From Pseudomonadota bacterium (GTDB taxonomy: Bacteria > Pseudomonadota > Gammaproteobacteria > Steroidobacterales > Steroidobacteraceae): DNA of 64,000 bases. The stretch spans positions 6,174 through 70,173 of the forward strand of contig JAEWAF010000073.1 of assembly GCA_023391815.1 (NCBI GenBank), read 5' to 3'. A model generated the notes under the pieces. The model was given only the letters and a program-made list of their open reading frames with translations, was not told the DNA's origin and ran no database searches. Below, in pieces: positions 1 through 8,234 of this stretch. Made by a program: the position numbers and the translations under genes. How positions within the stretch are numbered: position 1 is the stretch's first letter; every line of letters begins with the position of its first letter.

Positions 1-168
1 GACCAGCGCCGCGAAGGAGTCATCCTCGATGTCCCGCGCGCGCTCGGCGACGTTGCCCGGATTTTCCTCGATCGACTTCGCCCGCGTCCGCTGCACTTCT
101 TCGCGCAACTGCGTTGCCCGTTCTCGCAAGCGAGTCTTGAACTCCAACGCCTGCTGTTGATCGATCAT
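1..168 (-). CDS. TraR/DksA-like protein, N-terminal part (cut by window edge)
   Basis: Reading leftwards from an ATG at 168, preceded by a good ribosome site (AAGGTGAG), gives an open frame that runs off the window. It starts MIDQQQALEFKTRLRERATQ and is a charged helical stretch ending in AERARDIEDDSFAAL. A helical hairpin with this layout is typical of the N-terminal part of TraR/DksA-family regulators, which bind the RNA polymerase secondary channel. The C-terminal zinc finger that would settle the family lies outside the window. No more specific function can be given. Confidence 0.6.
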   Translation of the reverse strand, partial: MIDQQQALEFKTRLRERATQLREEVQRTRAKSIEENPGNVAERARDIEDDSFAALV

Positions 169-272
169 GAGCGCTCACCTTACTGCTGGTCCTCATATGT
201 AACCCGCCGCTGAGCGACGGGTTCCGGGAGGGCCGTGGAAGGGGCACTGCCACGGCGTCCTGTCGGTAATAG

Positions 273-1334
273 TCAGGCAGGTCCGCGCTTGTATTTCTGC
301 TTTACCTGCATGGCCGATGAGGTCATCCGTCCGAAATCGCGATCTCGGGCACGACGCTCGCGAGTGGTCATTTCAGCAAGCGCGGCCTCACGTTGTAGCT
401 TTTGGTAGCTCGTGAGCCGCCTCGGATCGAGTTGGCCTGCCGCGATGGCGGCGAGGACTGCGCAACCCGCTTCCGATTCGTGCTTGCAATCCCGGAAGCG
501 ACATCGGGTCGCGAGCGTTTCGATATTGTCGAACACACTGCGCAAGCCGGCCTCGGCCGCGCCGATCTTCAGCTCTCGCATGCCCGGCGTATCGATGACC
601 CACGCGCCGCTATCGAGAGCGAACATTTCTCTCGACGTGGTCGTGTGGCGGCCTTTGCTGTCGTTCTCTCGGATGCCGCCCGTTGCCTGTTGTGAGTTGC
701 CGGTCAGCGTGTTGACGAGCGTGGATTTGCCGACGCCGGAGGAGCCGACGAAGGCCACCGTCTGTCCTGCTTCCAGCCAGGGGTCGAGTAGCTCAGCCGC
801 GGTTGTTTCCCTCGCGTTGAGCGCGATCACGGCAGCTGTTGTGCCAAGAGTGTTGACTGCGTCGATGAACGGCTGCGTGTCGTCGCATTGATCCGCCTTG
901 GTGAGCACGATCACCGGTTCAACCCGCGCGTCGAACGCGACCGCGAGATATCGCTCCAGTCGTGATGGATTGAAATCGTCATTGCACGACGTGACCACGA
1001 ACAAGGTGTCGAGATTCGCGGCGATTGTCTGGACTCGATGGTCCTTGCCCGCGGCCTGCCGCTTGATCACAGAGTAGGGCGTGATCACCCGTTGCACGCG
1101 TGGCGCGGCGTGCTCGACGAGCAGCCAATCACCGACCGTGATGGGCAGATCCAGCGCTTCGAGCAGACGAGCCGGGACAGTCACGGTCGCGGTTCCCTGC
1201 TCGGAAATTATAACGAGACCACTCCGATGCACGCTGCCGACGCGCGCCGGATAGGCAGATTCCAAATCGTCGAGCGTGAGTTGCTGAGAATGAAACGGAC
1301 GCCAGCCCAAGCGGGCCAGAGAAATAGAGGACAT
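273..1334 (-). CDS. rsgA: Ribosome small subunit-dependent GTPase A
   Basis: A 353-residue circularly permuted GTPase. It has an N-terminal OB-like region, then G4 (TKAD, near residue 146), then G1 (GSSGVGKST, near 198), then G3 (DTPG, near 250), the permuted order that defines RsgA/YjeQ. The C-terminal zinc-binding segment (CRFRDCKHESEAGC) is present. RsgA acts in late 30S ribosome maturation and releases RbfA. The length is normal and all motifs are intact. The gene is alone on its strand; an imperfect stem-loop lies downstream in the 199-260 gap. The start is an ATG at 1334 with no strong ribosome site. Confidence 0.96.
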   Translation of the reverse strand: MSSISLARLGWRPFHSQQLTLDDLESAYPARVGSVHRSGLVIISEQGTATVTVPARLLEALDLPITVGDWLLVEHAAPRVQRVITPYSVIKRQAAGKDHRVQTIAANLDTLFVVTSCNDDFNPSRLERYLAVAFDARVEPVIVLTKADQCDDTQPFIDAVNTLGTTAAVIALNARETTAAELLDPWLEAGQTVAFVGSSGVGKSTLVNTLTGNSQQATGGIRENDSKGRHTTTSREMFALDSGAWVIDTPGMRELKIGAAEAGLRSVFDNIETLATRCRFRDCKHESEAGCAVLAAIAAGQLDPRRLTSYQKLQREAALAEMTTRERRARDRDFGRMTSSAMQVKQKYKRGPA

Positions 1335-1634
1335 GCGTAAACCCCGATAGAACGCGACGACATCCGCTCCTCGTCAAAGGAACGGGCGTAATAGCGCCGG
1401 GGTGAACGCAACGGCCCGCTCGTGCGGCGGGCGCGGACTCGGTCAGCGGTAGCTGTCGACCCGAGCGGCCTGAGGCATCAACCCGGCGGAGAGCACGTTT
1501 CGCACAGTCATAGTTGTCTTGACCTCTCCTGTGTGGGTGGATGAAAGAGTGCGCAGCGTACTCGGACGGGGTGAGGTCGGCAAGTTTGAATTGATCGGGA
1601 TGAACAGGGCCCAACGACGTGTTGCCGGCGCCGT
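1335..1634. other. Non-coding gap with decayed sequence
   Basis: The stretch between rsgA and the LysR remnant holds no convincing gene. On the minus strand an ATG at 1511 opens a 22-codon frame (to 1443), but its purine-rich site is too far upstream to support it well. The region presumably contains the rsgA promoter. I see no clear terminator or repeat. Confidence 0.5.
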
Positions 1635-1730
1635 TTCTACGTCGTCTACCGGCCCGATGCGATCCGGCGACGTAAAGTGAAGGCGTTTCGAGACTGGCTC
1701 TTTTCAGAAGTCGCGGCGGATCGGCGCTGA
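1635..1730 (+). pseudogene. C-terminal remnant of a LysR-family (GcvA-like) regulator
   Basis: The frame from 1635 reads FYVVYRPDAIRRRKVKAFRD, then WLFSEVAADRR and a stop. That is the usual C-terminal end of GcvA-type LysR regulators (a Y-x-V-x-P strand followed by the last F-x-x-W-L helix). The frame is closed upstream by a TGA at 1587. The neighbouring frame just before it encodes NDVLPAPF, which could be the preceding LysR strand, so a frameshift is likely as well as loss of the rest. Only about 31 codons are recognisable, so this is a fossil rather than a gene. Confidence 0.65.
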
Positions 1731-1771
1731 TCTATCATCGCTTCCGAGCCCGCCCATCCAAGGTAGCGTCC

Positions 1772-2197
1772 ATGGCCGAGTATCAACTCCTCCTCGACAA
1801 AGAAGCGCTCGCTGCATTCCTCGACGGAGCATTCCCTGCCGCCGCGCGCGCCTCGTTCGGCGAAGTGGCATTCGTGAAGCCCAATCATGTGCAGCTGACG
1901 TTACAGCCGCTGCCCGAGATGGCGCGGCCTGGAAATATCGTTTCCGGCCCCGCGCTCATGGGATTGATCGACGTCGCTGCTTACGCCGTCGTGCTTGCAC
2001 ATATCGGGCCGGTCGCCATGGCGGTGACACATTCGATGAATGTCGCTTTTCTTCGGGCCTGCCGATGGAGCACGGTCGTCGCCGATGCGCGGCTGCTGAA
2101 GCTCGGCAAGCGCCTGGCCACGATCGATGTGAGATTGTGGCAGGAGTCGGAGCAGCAGCTGATTGCTCAATCTACGGTGGGTTACGCATTGCCTTAG
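1772..2197 (+). CDS. PaaI-family hotdog thioesterase
   Basis: A 141-residue single-domain protein with the hotdog-fold pattern: a long central helix preceded by GPALMGLIDVAAYAVVLAHI and followed by the strands THSMNVAFLRA and VVADARLLKLGKRLATIDVRL. PaaI-like proteins hydrolyse acyl-CoA thioesters. The family's usual N-G in the active helix is here GPALMGLID, with Asp as the probable catalytic acid. The substrate cannot be read from the sequence. Its last 26 bases overlap the end of the convergent hydrolase gene. Confidence 0.85.
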   Translation: MAEYQLLLDKEALAAFLDGAFPAAARASFGEVAFVKPNHVQLTLQPLPEMARPGNIVSGPALMGLIDVAAYAVVLAHIGPVAMAVTHSMNVAFLRACRWSTVVADARLLKLGKRLATIDVRLWQESEQQLIAQSTVGYALP

Positions 2198-3050
2198 TTG
2201 CAAGGAACTCGGACACAACCGCCGCCACTGGCCGCGGCTGCTCATCGGGTGAGAAGTGTCCACAGGCTTCGATGAGCCTGGTGTGCACGTTTGAGAAGTT
2301 GTGCTCGCGCAGTCCGGCGGCGTATTGCTCGATCTGTCCGCCTTCTTTATCGCCCCGAAGGTACAGCACCGGCGTGGTGACTGCGACATCCTTCGTTGCG
2401 GCATTGTCCTGCTCGTCCTGAGCGAAGGCGCGGTACCACTCGAACCCAGCATGCAACGATTCGGGTCGCGAATATGCGCCCACGTATGCGGCGCGTTTGC
2501 TGTGACTGATCGCAGCTGGTGAGGCCGAAATCGTGTCATAGAAATAATCGAAGTAGATCGTCTCGCGGCCCGACACGATGGCTTCAGGCAGATTCGGCAC
2601 CGCGTGCAGGCCAAAGTGCCAGATGTGAGGATTGGCTTTCACCCGGGCCCAAGGATCGACGCCGGGAATGGCGACATTCATGATGACCGCGGCCCCGAGC
2701 TCGCCGGGGAAGCTCTTCAAGTAAGCATAAGTAATTTGCCCGCCGACATCGTGACCGATCAGCGTCACGTCTTTCAGATTCATCTGCGCGATCACGTTCC
2801 GGACATAGTTCGCGAGCGTTCGCTTGTCGCCACGGGGCGGAGCGGCTTCGGAGCGGCCGATGCCTGGAAGATCCAGAGCAAGCACGTGGGCGCGGTCATG
2901 CAACTCGATCATGATCTCGCGAAACGTCTCCCAGCTCTCGGGCCATCCGTGCAGGAACAGCAACGGGGGCGCGAGTTTGCTGCCCGCCTCGACCAGATGA
3001 AGGGCTTGTCCGTAGACGTTGAGTTGATGGTGCCGGAAGAGGTCTTGCAT
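2172..3050 (-). CDS. Alpha/beta-hydrolase, epoxide-hydrolase-like
   Basis: About 292 residues from the ATG at 3050 (MQDLFRHHQL). A GTG at 3083 would add 11 residues but they have no family character. HGWPES is the oxyanion HGxP motif, GHDVGG is the nucleophile elbow with Asp in place of Ser, and a late ACGHF supplies the catalytic His. An Asp nucleophile points to the epoxide hydrolase / haloalkane dehalogenase branch rather than to esterases. There is no signal peptide, so it is cytoplasmic. The 3' end overlaps the thioesterase gene on the other strand by 26 bases. Confidence 0.85.
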   Translation of the reverse strand: MQDLFRHHQLNVYGQALHLVEAGSKLAPPLLFLHGWPESWETFREIMIELHDRAHVLALDLPGIGRSEAAPPRGDKRTLANYVRNVIAQMNLKDVTLIGHDVGGQITYAYLKSFPGELGAAVIMNVAIPGVDPWARVKANPHIWHFGLHAVPNLPEAIVSGRETIYFDYFYDTISASPAAISHSKRAAYVGAYSRPESLHAGFEWYRAFAQDEQDNAATKDVAVTTPVLYLRGDKEGGQIEQYAAGLREHNFSNVHTRLIEACGHFSPDEQPRPVAAVVSEFLATKAMRNPP

Positions 3051-3306
3051 GCCGTGTCCATCGGGCTGCGCGTGCCGCCACACTCATCTGATCGTAATCG
3101 CGCGAGCGCGATGAAGTTCCCTCACACGTCCCGATAGTGGCCGCCCAATCAGTACCGGTGCACGTCCGCTATTGTTCATTACGTCGTGGATATCACGGGT
3201 CGAGCTAACATGGTCGGTTTCGGCAAGGACGGTGCTGTCTCGCCGAACTTGCTCGAGTGCCGGTCGACCTCCATATTGAGCTCAACTTCAAGGGCATAGC
3301 CAGCTC

Positions 3307-3636
3307 ATGCTGATCAAAACCTTCCTGCTGTTCGTGCTGACCGCCGTTGCGGAGATCGTCGGCTGCTATCTGCCCTATCTCTGGCTCAAGAAAGGTGCCT
3401 CCGCCTGGTTACTAGTGCCGGCGGCGATGAGCTTGGCATTGTTCGCATGGCTCCTGACATTGCATCCGGCCGCAGCGGGGCGCGTCTATGCGGCGTACGG
3501 TGGGGTTTATATCGCCGTTGCACTGACATGGCTGTGGAAGGTCGATGGCGTTCGTCTTACGCCGTGGGATATCGCGGGCGCTGCCGTGTCATTGGTGGGT
3601 GTGGGAATCATCGTGGTAGGCGGCTGGCGAGCTTGA
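3307..3636 (+). CDS. YnfA-family small membrane protein
   Basis: A 109-residue protein with four hydrophobic segments and the family signatures TAVAEIVGCYLPYLWLKKG near the N terminus and RVYAAYGGVYIAVALTWLW in the middle. It matches YnfA (UPF0060), a predicted inner-membrane protein distantly related to small multidrug resistance exporters. The length is normal. Function is not established for most members. It is a single gene, followed by an imperfect stem-loop before the convergent glycosyltransferase. Confidence 0.93.
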   Translation: MLIKTFLLFVLTAVAEIVGCYLPYLWLKKGASAWLLVPAAMSLALFAWLLTLHPAAAGRVYAAYGGVYIAVALTWLWKVDGVRLTPWDIAGAAVSLVGVGIIVVGGWRA

Positions 3637-3643
3637 GGGGAAT

Positions 3644-3681
3644 CCGGCGTTCCTGCGCAAACGTTGCCGCAGAAACGCCGG
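3644..3681. terminator. Stem-loop between convergent genes
   Basis: The arms CCGGCGTTCCTGCG and CGCAGAAACGCCGG pair with one mismatch around a 10-base loop, between the ynfA stop at 3636 and the end of the leftward glycosyltransferase at 3695. There is no clear T-run on either strand, so it would be a weak or non-canonical terminator serving both directions. Confidence 0.5.
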
Positions 3682-3694
3682 CCCTTGATGACTT

Positions 3695-4906
3695 CTAGCG
3701 GTCCTCGATCAGCAACCGCGCCGCCCGCATCGCTCCATCTCCGATAATTGTCTCCGCGACTGCGGCCGCTCGCGCGCGAGTTCCTTCGCTCAGGGACGCG
3801 GCGAGCGCGGCCGATAATGATTCAGCGGTTGGCGTCGGGCCCTCGTGCGCGGCGCCGATGCCCAAGTCCCAAACTCTGTCGCCCCAATAAGGCTGGTCGC
3901 CGATCTGTGGCACGACTACCTGCGGAGCGCCCGCGCGAGCGGCGGCCGTCGTCGTGCCGGCGCCGCCGTGGTGAATCACAGCGGCCACGCGAGGAAACAA
4001 TGCCTGTTGGTTGACCTCGCCAACGATGAAGCAGTCGTTGCTGTCATCCACCAACGCAAGTTCCGCCCAGCCGCGCGAGAGCAGAACGCGACGACCTTGA
4101 GCACGCACGACATCGATCGCCATGCGAGCGAAATCTTTCGGGGCGGGAAGGCTGCCGAGGCCCACATAGACGGGCGGAGCGCCGGCGTCGAGGAATGCCA
4201 CTAAGTCAGCGGGAAGCGGCCGCTCGTCCGCCAAGATCCATGCACCTGTTTGCACGACATCGAGTTGTGTCGGACGCCGCCACGGCGCGAGCACCGGATC
4301 GGCGGCGAGCAACGGACGATTCGTCTGGCAGTAATCGCGCACGTTGTCGACCTTCGGCAAGCCGACTGAAGCGTGCAGGTTATTGAGCCCGTCGCCGAAC
4401 AGCTCATTCATCACTTGGATGTCTCTCTCCCACAGCACCTGATTGTCGGTCACGTCGCGTGGCAGAGGATGACTCGGATATTCAAACGGCCGCTGATAGG
4501 GCGAAGGAAGAAACAACGGGCAGTACGCTGCGTGGACGTAATCGATGCCCAGCTTCTCAGCAACGGAGCGCGCCGCGCAGACGGAGGAGAACAAGCCGGT
4601 CGCCACCATCACATCGCATCCCTGAGCTGCGACTCCAATGGCCTCGTACTGAGCGGCCATCACATGAGCGGCGAGCGCGGGCAAGGAAATAGTCGCGCGC
4701 TTGGGCAACATCTCCGCGAGCCAATCACGCACTGACCTGAAAGCGGGCATCAACGGCACGCCCGCGTCCGCAAAGAGCTTTACAAACTCCGCATCCGGAG
4801 GCGCACACACGCGAGCATCCGCACCGAGGGTGCGTAGCGCGACGGCAAGTGCGAGTAAAGGCTGAACGTCTCCACGCGATCCGAAAGTGCTCAACAATAT
4901 GCGCAT
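3695..4906 (-). CDS. MGT/UGT-type glycosyltransferase (GT1 family)
   Basis: A 403-residue GT-B fold enzyme. The N terminus (MRILLSTFGSRGDVQPLLAL) is the classic start of sterol/macrolide-type GT1 enzymes. The C-terminal nucleotide-sugar site is HHGGAGTTTAAARAGAPQVV followed by IGDQPYWGDRV, which fits the family signature. Such enzymes move a sugar from an NDP-sugar to a small lipophilic acceptor such as a sterol, polyketide or rhamnolipid-type lipid. The acceptor cannot be told here. The protein is cytoplasmic, and no biosynthetic cluster surrounds it. Confidence 0.9.
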   Translation of the reverse strand: MRILLSTFGSRGDVQPLLALAVALRTLGADARVCAPPDAEFVKLFADAGVPLMPAFRSVRDWLAEMLPKRATISLPALAAHVMAAQYEAIGVAAQGCDVMVATGLFSSVCAARSVAEKLGIDYVHAAYCPLFLPSPYQRPFEYPSHPLPRDVTDNQVLWERDIQVMNELFGDGLNNLHASVGLPKVDNVRDYCQTNRPLLAADPVLAPWRRPTQLDVVQTGAWILADERPLPADLVAFLDAGAPPVYVGLGSLPAPKDFARMAIDVVRAQGRRVLLSRGWAELALVDDSNDCFIVGEVNQQALFPRVAAVIHHGGAGTTTAAARAGAPQVVVPQIGDQPYWGDRVWDLGIGAAHEGPTPTAESLSAALAASLSEGTRARAAAVAETIIGDGAMRAARLLIEDR

Positions 4907-4980
4907 GTCACGGCCTCCTTACGGCAAGGCCGGCGATACTGACGCACGCCGCGGGCCTTCCAGCAAGCCCCCGACTACGG

Positions 4981-5072
4981 TATATTCTCATCACGCCAAG
5001 GGGAGACCGGTTCCCCATGCGGCGTCACCACCCCCCGAATCGAGAAAAGGCGCCTGATGATGGCGCCTTTTT
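4981..5072 (+). ncRNA. Possible small RNA (promoter-like box, hairpin, terminator)
   Basis: In the gap between two leftward genes the plus strand carries a TATATT box at 4981, a short hairpin at 5000-5016 (GGGGA-gaccgg-TTCCCC), and a strong stem-loop with five T at 5045-5072. Together these would give a transcript of about 80 nucleotides that encodes nothing recognisable. The -35 region (TTCCAG near 4958) is weak. The same hairpins could instead be the terminator of the dehydratase gene and part of the glycosyltransferase leader, so this is only a candidate. Confidence 0.3.
5045..5072. terminator. Bidirectional intrinsic terminator
   Basis: AAAAGGCGCC and GGCGCCTTTT pair perfectly around a 7-base loop (TGATGAT). 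On the minus strand the stem is followed by four T, 20 bases past the dehydratase stop codon. On the plus strand it is followed by five T. Confidence 0.85.
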
Positions 5073-5091
5073 GCTTTGTGCTCCGGCCAGC

Positions 5092-6060
5092 CTAGATCTC
5101 GTTTCTCAATACACGAGCGAACACCGAAGCATCGACGTTCCCTCCCGATAGCACGACGCCGACGCGCTTCCCACCCCATCGATCCCGCTGCTGAATCGCA
5201 GCTGCGAGCGCCGCCGCGCCGGCACCTTCAGCTACGTTGTGAGTGGCGGTGTAGAGAAGGCGCATCGCGCTCGCCACCTCTTCGTCACTGACGGCGATGA
5301 CGTCGTCGACCTCTCGCCGAATGACCTCGACCGCCTCGGGCACCGCCGACCGGCACGCCATGCCGTCCGCGATCGCCGTGGTAACGGGAGCGTCGATCGC
5401 GACTCCGCTTTGGAATGATTTTTGATAGGCGAGCGCCAAGCTCGAGACCACGCCGATCAAGCGAGTCTTCACACCACAATGAGCGCGAGCGACGGACGCG
5501 CCCGTGATGCCCGAACCCAATCCAATCGGCACATATAAAACATCGGGTGGCGACTCGCGCACCGCCTCGAAAAATTCTACGTAGGCAGTCGCCACGCCAC
5601 GCACCAGCTCCGGATGATACGAGGGCACGCGATGGAGACCGTTGCGCTCGGCGAGAATGGCGGCATGTTCCGATGACGCTTGAAAGTCCTCACCGTGCTC
5701 CACGAGCTCAACGCCCAAGGCGCGCATCGCTGCATTCTTCTCGATGGAGTTTCCATGCGGCACGACCACGGTGGCGCTCAGGCCGTGCTGATGAGCTGCG
5801 AAACCGATGGACTGTCCATGATTGCCGCGAGTGGCGCTGATCACGTGCCGCACCTCGGGGTGCGCTCTGCGCAGCCAGTCCATATAGGTCAAGCCGCCGC
5901 GCACCTTGAAGGCGCCCAGCGGCGTATGGTTTTCGTGCTTGACCCAAACCTCGAATCCCAGCGCCTGCTTCAGCAGCGGCCAGTTGTACTGGGGCGTGGG
6001 CGGCATGGCTGCGTAGACGGTTCGCTGGGCGCTTTGTATAGCTTCGCGTGTGAACAACAT
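5092..6060 (-). CDS. PLP-dependent threonine/serine dehydratase
   Basis: 322 residues from the ATG at 6060, which has AAGGA upstream; a GTG at 6108 would add 16 unlikely residues. The PLP-binding lysine sits in LGAFKVRGG. The phosphate-binding glycines are in IGLGSGITGAS, and LSGGNVD is near the C terminus. This is the fold type II family of threonine dehydratase, serine racemase and the EutB-like (hydroxy)ectoine enzyme. There is no C-terminal ACT domain, so it is the short catabolic form rather than biosynthetic IlvA. Which amino acid it uses is open; no ectoine genes are nearby. Confidence 0.88.
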   Translation of the reverse strand: MLFTREAIQSAQRTVYAAMPPTPQYNWPLLKQALGFEVWVKHENHTPLGAFKVRGGLTYMDWLRRAHPEVRHVISATRGNHGQSIGFAAHQHGLSATVVVPHGNSIEKNAAMRALGVELVEHGEDFQASSEHAAILAERNGLHRVPSYHPELVRGVATAYVEFFEAVRESPPDVLYVPIGLGSGITGASVARAHCGVKTRLIGVVSSLALAYQKSFQSGVAIDAPVTTAIADGMACRSAVPEAVEVIRREVDDVIAVSDEEVASAMRLLYTATHNVAEGAGAAALAAAIQQRDRWGGKRVGVVLSGGNVDASVFARVLRNEI

Positions 6061-6210
6061 ACTCGGACGATCCTTGCGCTTGGCGGGCGCCTGAAAGTGT
6101 ATAGACACGCCGGAGCTCTATTTGCTCACATGGCGGCGCCGGTCAGCACGATTCTGGTCGCGGGAATCAATGAGGTGCAACCTTGCGAGGCCGCCCGGCG
6201 TCAAAGCCGC

Positions 6211-6975
6211 ATGAATTCGAAAGCTCATGCGCTGGTCACCGCCGGCCTTTTGATTATTGCCGGTCTGGCGCACGGCGAGACATTGGCGGAGCAGAACGTG
6301 CTGGAAGCCGACGAGCGCTTCTGGCACGCCTACGACGATTGCGACATGGTGCATCTGGGCGAACTGTTGACCGAAGACGTCGAGTTCTACCACGACGTCA
6401 CAGGACTCACTGCTTCGCGAGCGGCGGTCGTGGAGTCACTTCGTACCGGCCCCTGTGGAGACCGCCAGATGCGCCTGCGGCGCGAGCTGGTCAGCGGCAG
6501 CCAGAAGTTTCAACCGCTCGCCGGCGGTTACGCGCTCCTGTCGGGCCAACACCGCTTCTATGTGAACCAACCCGGTAAGCAGGAACGCGTCGGAAGCCAG
6601 GCCGAATTCACCAATATTTGGAAGCTGGAGGACGGTCACTGGCGGATGCACCGGATTGTCAGCTACGCGCACGTGGCTCCATCTTTCACCCCGCCAAAAA
6701 CCTCGCTCACCCTGCCCGCCGGTACCTTGGACAGATACGCCGGCCAATACAACGCCGAACGAGCAGGGCAGATCGATGTCGTCCGTGAGGGCGATCATCT
6801 GAAACTCCGGGCTGGCTCCTTCGTTGCCACCCTTTACGCGGAAACGCCTACACGATTCTTCGCGATGGAGCGAGATATTCGCTTCGAGTTTGAAGTGGCC
6901 GCGAGTGGCGCCGTGCAAGGGTTGGCGGTTTACGAGAATGGAGCGGTCAGCGAGCGTGCCCGGCGGAGCAAATGA
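6211..6975 (+). CDS. Exported protein with SnoaL/NTF2-like (DUF4440-type) domain
   Basis: 254 residues from the ATG at 6211, chosen because it gives a normal signal peptide (MNSKAHALVTAGLLIIAGLA, then HG-ETLAEQ). The frame is open further upstream but that part lies opposite the dehydratase gene. Residues 25-150 look like an NTF2-like cone domain (FWHAYDDCDMVHLGELLTED, FTNIWKLEDGHWRMHRIVSY). A second small beta-rich domain follows (TLDRYAGQYNAERAGQIDVV), resembling the tail domain added to some periplasmic esterase and peptidase proteins. It probably acts in the periplasm as a binding protein or enzyme of unknown substrate. Confidence 0.75.
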   Translation: MNSKAHALVTAGLLIIAGLAHGETLAEQNVLEADERFWHAYDDCDMVHLGELLTEDVEFYHDVTGLTASRAAVVESLRTGPCGDRQMRLRRELVSGSQKFQPLAGGYALLSGQHRFYVNQPGKQERVGSQAEFTNIWKLEDGHWRMHRIVSYAHVAPSFTPPKTSLTLPAGTLDRYAGQYNAERAGQIDVVREGDHLKLRAGSFVATLYAETPTRFFAMERDIRFEFEVAASGAVQGLAVYENGAVSERARRSK

Positions 6976-7050
6976 TATTTCGGAGGCGGGCAACCGGCCT
7001 GTCCGAACTCGGCTATAGTCCCTCCAGGTAAGGAAAGCGACCGTCCTGCC

Positions 7051-8229
7051 ATGAAACAACTATCCATTGCCGCAACGTTCCTATTGGTTGCGCAGACCTT
7101 GCTCGCAAGCGTCACCTTTGCGGCTCAACAAGGTGCCACCCGCGCTCCCACTGTTCATCCCGACAACCGAATTACCTTCTCGCTCAAAGCGCCGGAAGCG
7201 CGGAGCGTTGCGGTTGCCGGTGGTGACGGATTGGGCAGCGGTCCGTTCCAGATGACCAAGAATGCCGATGGCTTGTGGAGCGTCACTACGCCGCCGGCGG
7301 TGCCTGGCTTCCACTACTACTGGTTCGTGGTCGACGGCGTCCAGGTCAACGATCCGGCGAGCGAAACATTCTTCGGCTATGGCAAGCCGACCGGTGGCCT
7401 GGAAGTGCCCGAACAAGGGGCCGACTACTACGCCATCAAGGACGTCCCGCATGGTGAGGTGCGTGAGAAATGGTATTTCTCGAAGTCGACCGGCGCGTGG
7501 CGGCGCGCGCTCGTTTACACGCCCGCCGAATACGACAAGAACACGAGTGCTCGTTATCCGGTGCTGTACTTGCAACATGGCGCCGGAGAGAACGAGACCG
7601 GCTGGACGCGACAAGGTCGAGCGCAATTCATTCTGGATAATCTGATCGCCGCCGGCAAAGCCCGGCCGATGATCGTGGTGATGGAGCGAGGCTACGCAAG
7701 CGCGGCGACGCCGGATATCCGGCAGGAGAATATGCAAGTTGCCTTCAGCGCCTTCGAGAAGGTTGTCGTGGACGAGCTGATTCCGACCATCGACACTTCA
7801 TATCGAACCCTCGCGGAGCGTGATCACCGAGCGTTGGCCGGTCTGTCGATGGGCGGCATGCAAACATTGTTCATTGCGTCTCATCATCTGGACAAGTTCG
7901 CCTATCTCGCCACGCTCAGCGGGCCCATGCTCCGGGGCACCGATACGAGCCGCTTCTCGCAAGTTTCGATGGGGGGCCCGTTCGATATCAAGACCGCCTA
8001 CGAAGGCATGTTCGCCAACCCCGCCGCTTTCAACAAACGGGTGCGACTACTCTGGATCGGGCTGGGCACCGCCGAGCCGGAGATGTTTCATGCCAGCATC
8101 GGCGGCGCGGTAGATGCGTTGAAATCTGCCGGCGTGCAATTGGTGTATTTCAAATCCGATGGCACAGCCCACGAATGGCAGACCTGGCGGCGCAGTCTGC
8201 ACGACCTGGCGCCGCGGCTGTTCCGCTGA
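7051..8229 (+). CDS. Exported CE1-type esterase with N-terminal Ig-like domain
   Basis: 392 residues with a signal peptide (cleavage likely after VTFAA). Residues about 30-125 form an E-set/CBM48-like beta domain (FSLKAPEARSVAVAGGDGLG; YYWFVVDGVQVNDP). The esterase D/feruloyl-esterase fold follows: YPVLYLQHGAGENETGWT carries the oxyanion loop, GLSMGG the nucleophile Ser, and a late TAHEWQTWRRSL the catalytic His. This architecture matches secreted enzymes that remove acetyl or feruloyl groups from plant polysaccharides. It stands alone, with a hydrolase gene convergent to it 5 bases away. Confidence 0.9.
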   Translation: MKQLSIAATFLLVAQTLLASVTFAAQQGATRAPTVHPDNRITFSLKAPEARSVAVAGGDGLGSGPFQMTKNADGLWSVTTPPAVPGFHYYWFVVDGVQVNDPASETFFGYGKPTGGLEVPEQGADYYAIKDVPHGEVREKWYFSKSTGAWRRALVYTPAEYDKNTSARYPVLYLQHGAGENETGWTRQGRAQFILDNLIAAGKARPMIVVMERGYASAATPDIRQENMQVAFSAFEKVVVDELIPTIDTSYRTLAERDHRALAGLSMGGMQTLFIASHHLDKFAYLATLSGPMLRGTDTSRFSQVSMGGPFDIKTAYEGMFANPAAFNKRVRLLWIGLGTAEPEMFHASIGGAVDALKSAGVQLVYFKSDGTAHEWQTWRRSLHDLAPRLFR

Positions 8230-8234
8230 CCGGC

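Noticed and set aside
199..260. Inverted repeats between rsgA and the TraR/DksA-like gene as a terminator
   Set aside because: The arms are only 6-7 bases with long loops and no T-run, too weak to call.
1443..1511. 22-codon minus-strand frame upstream of rsgA
   Set aside because: The purine-rich sequence is 11 bases from the ATG, the peptide is featureless, and nothing suggests a leader function.
2604..3137. Plus-strand frame opposite the first hydrolase
   Set aside because: Antisense to a gene with an intact catalytic triad; no domain.
5680..6210. N-terminal extension of the NTF2-like exported protein
   Set aside because: The added part is antisense to the dehydratase gene, and only the start at 6211 gives a signal peptide.
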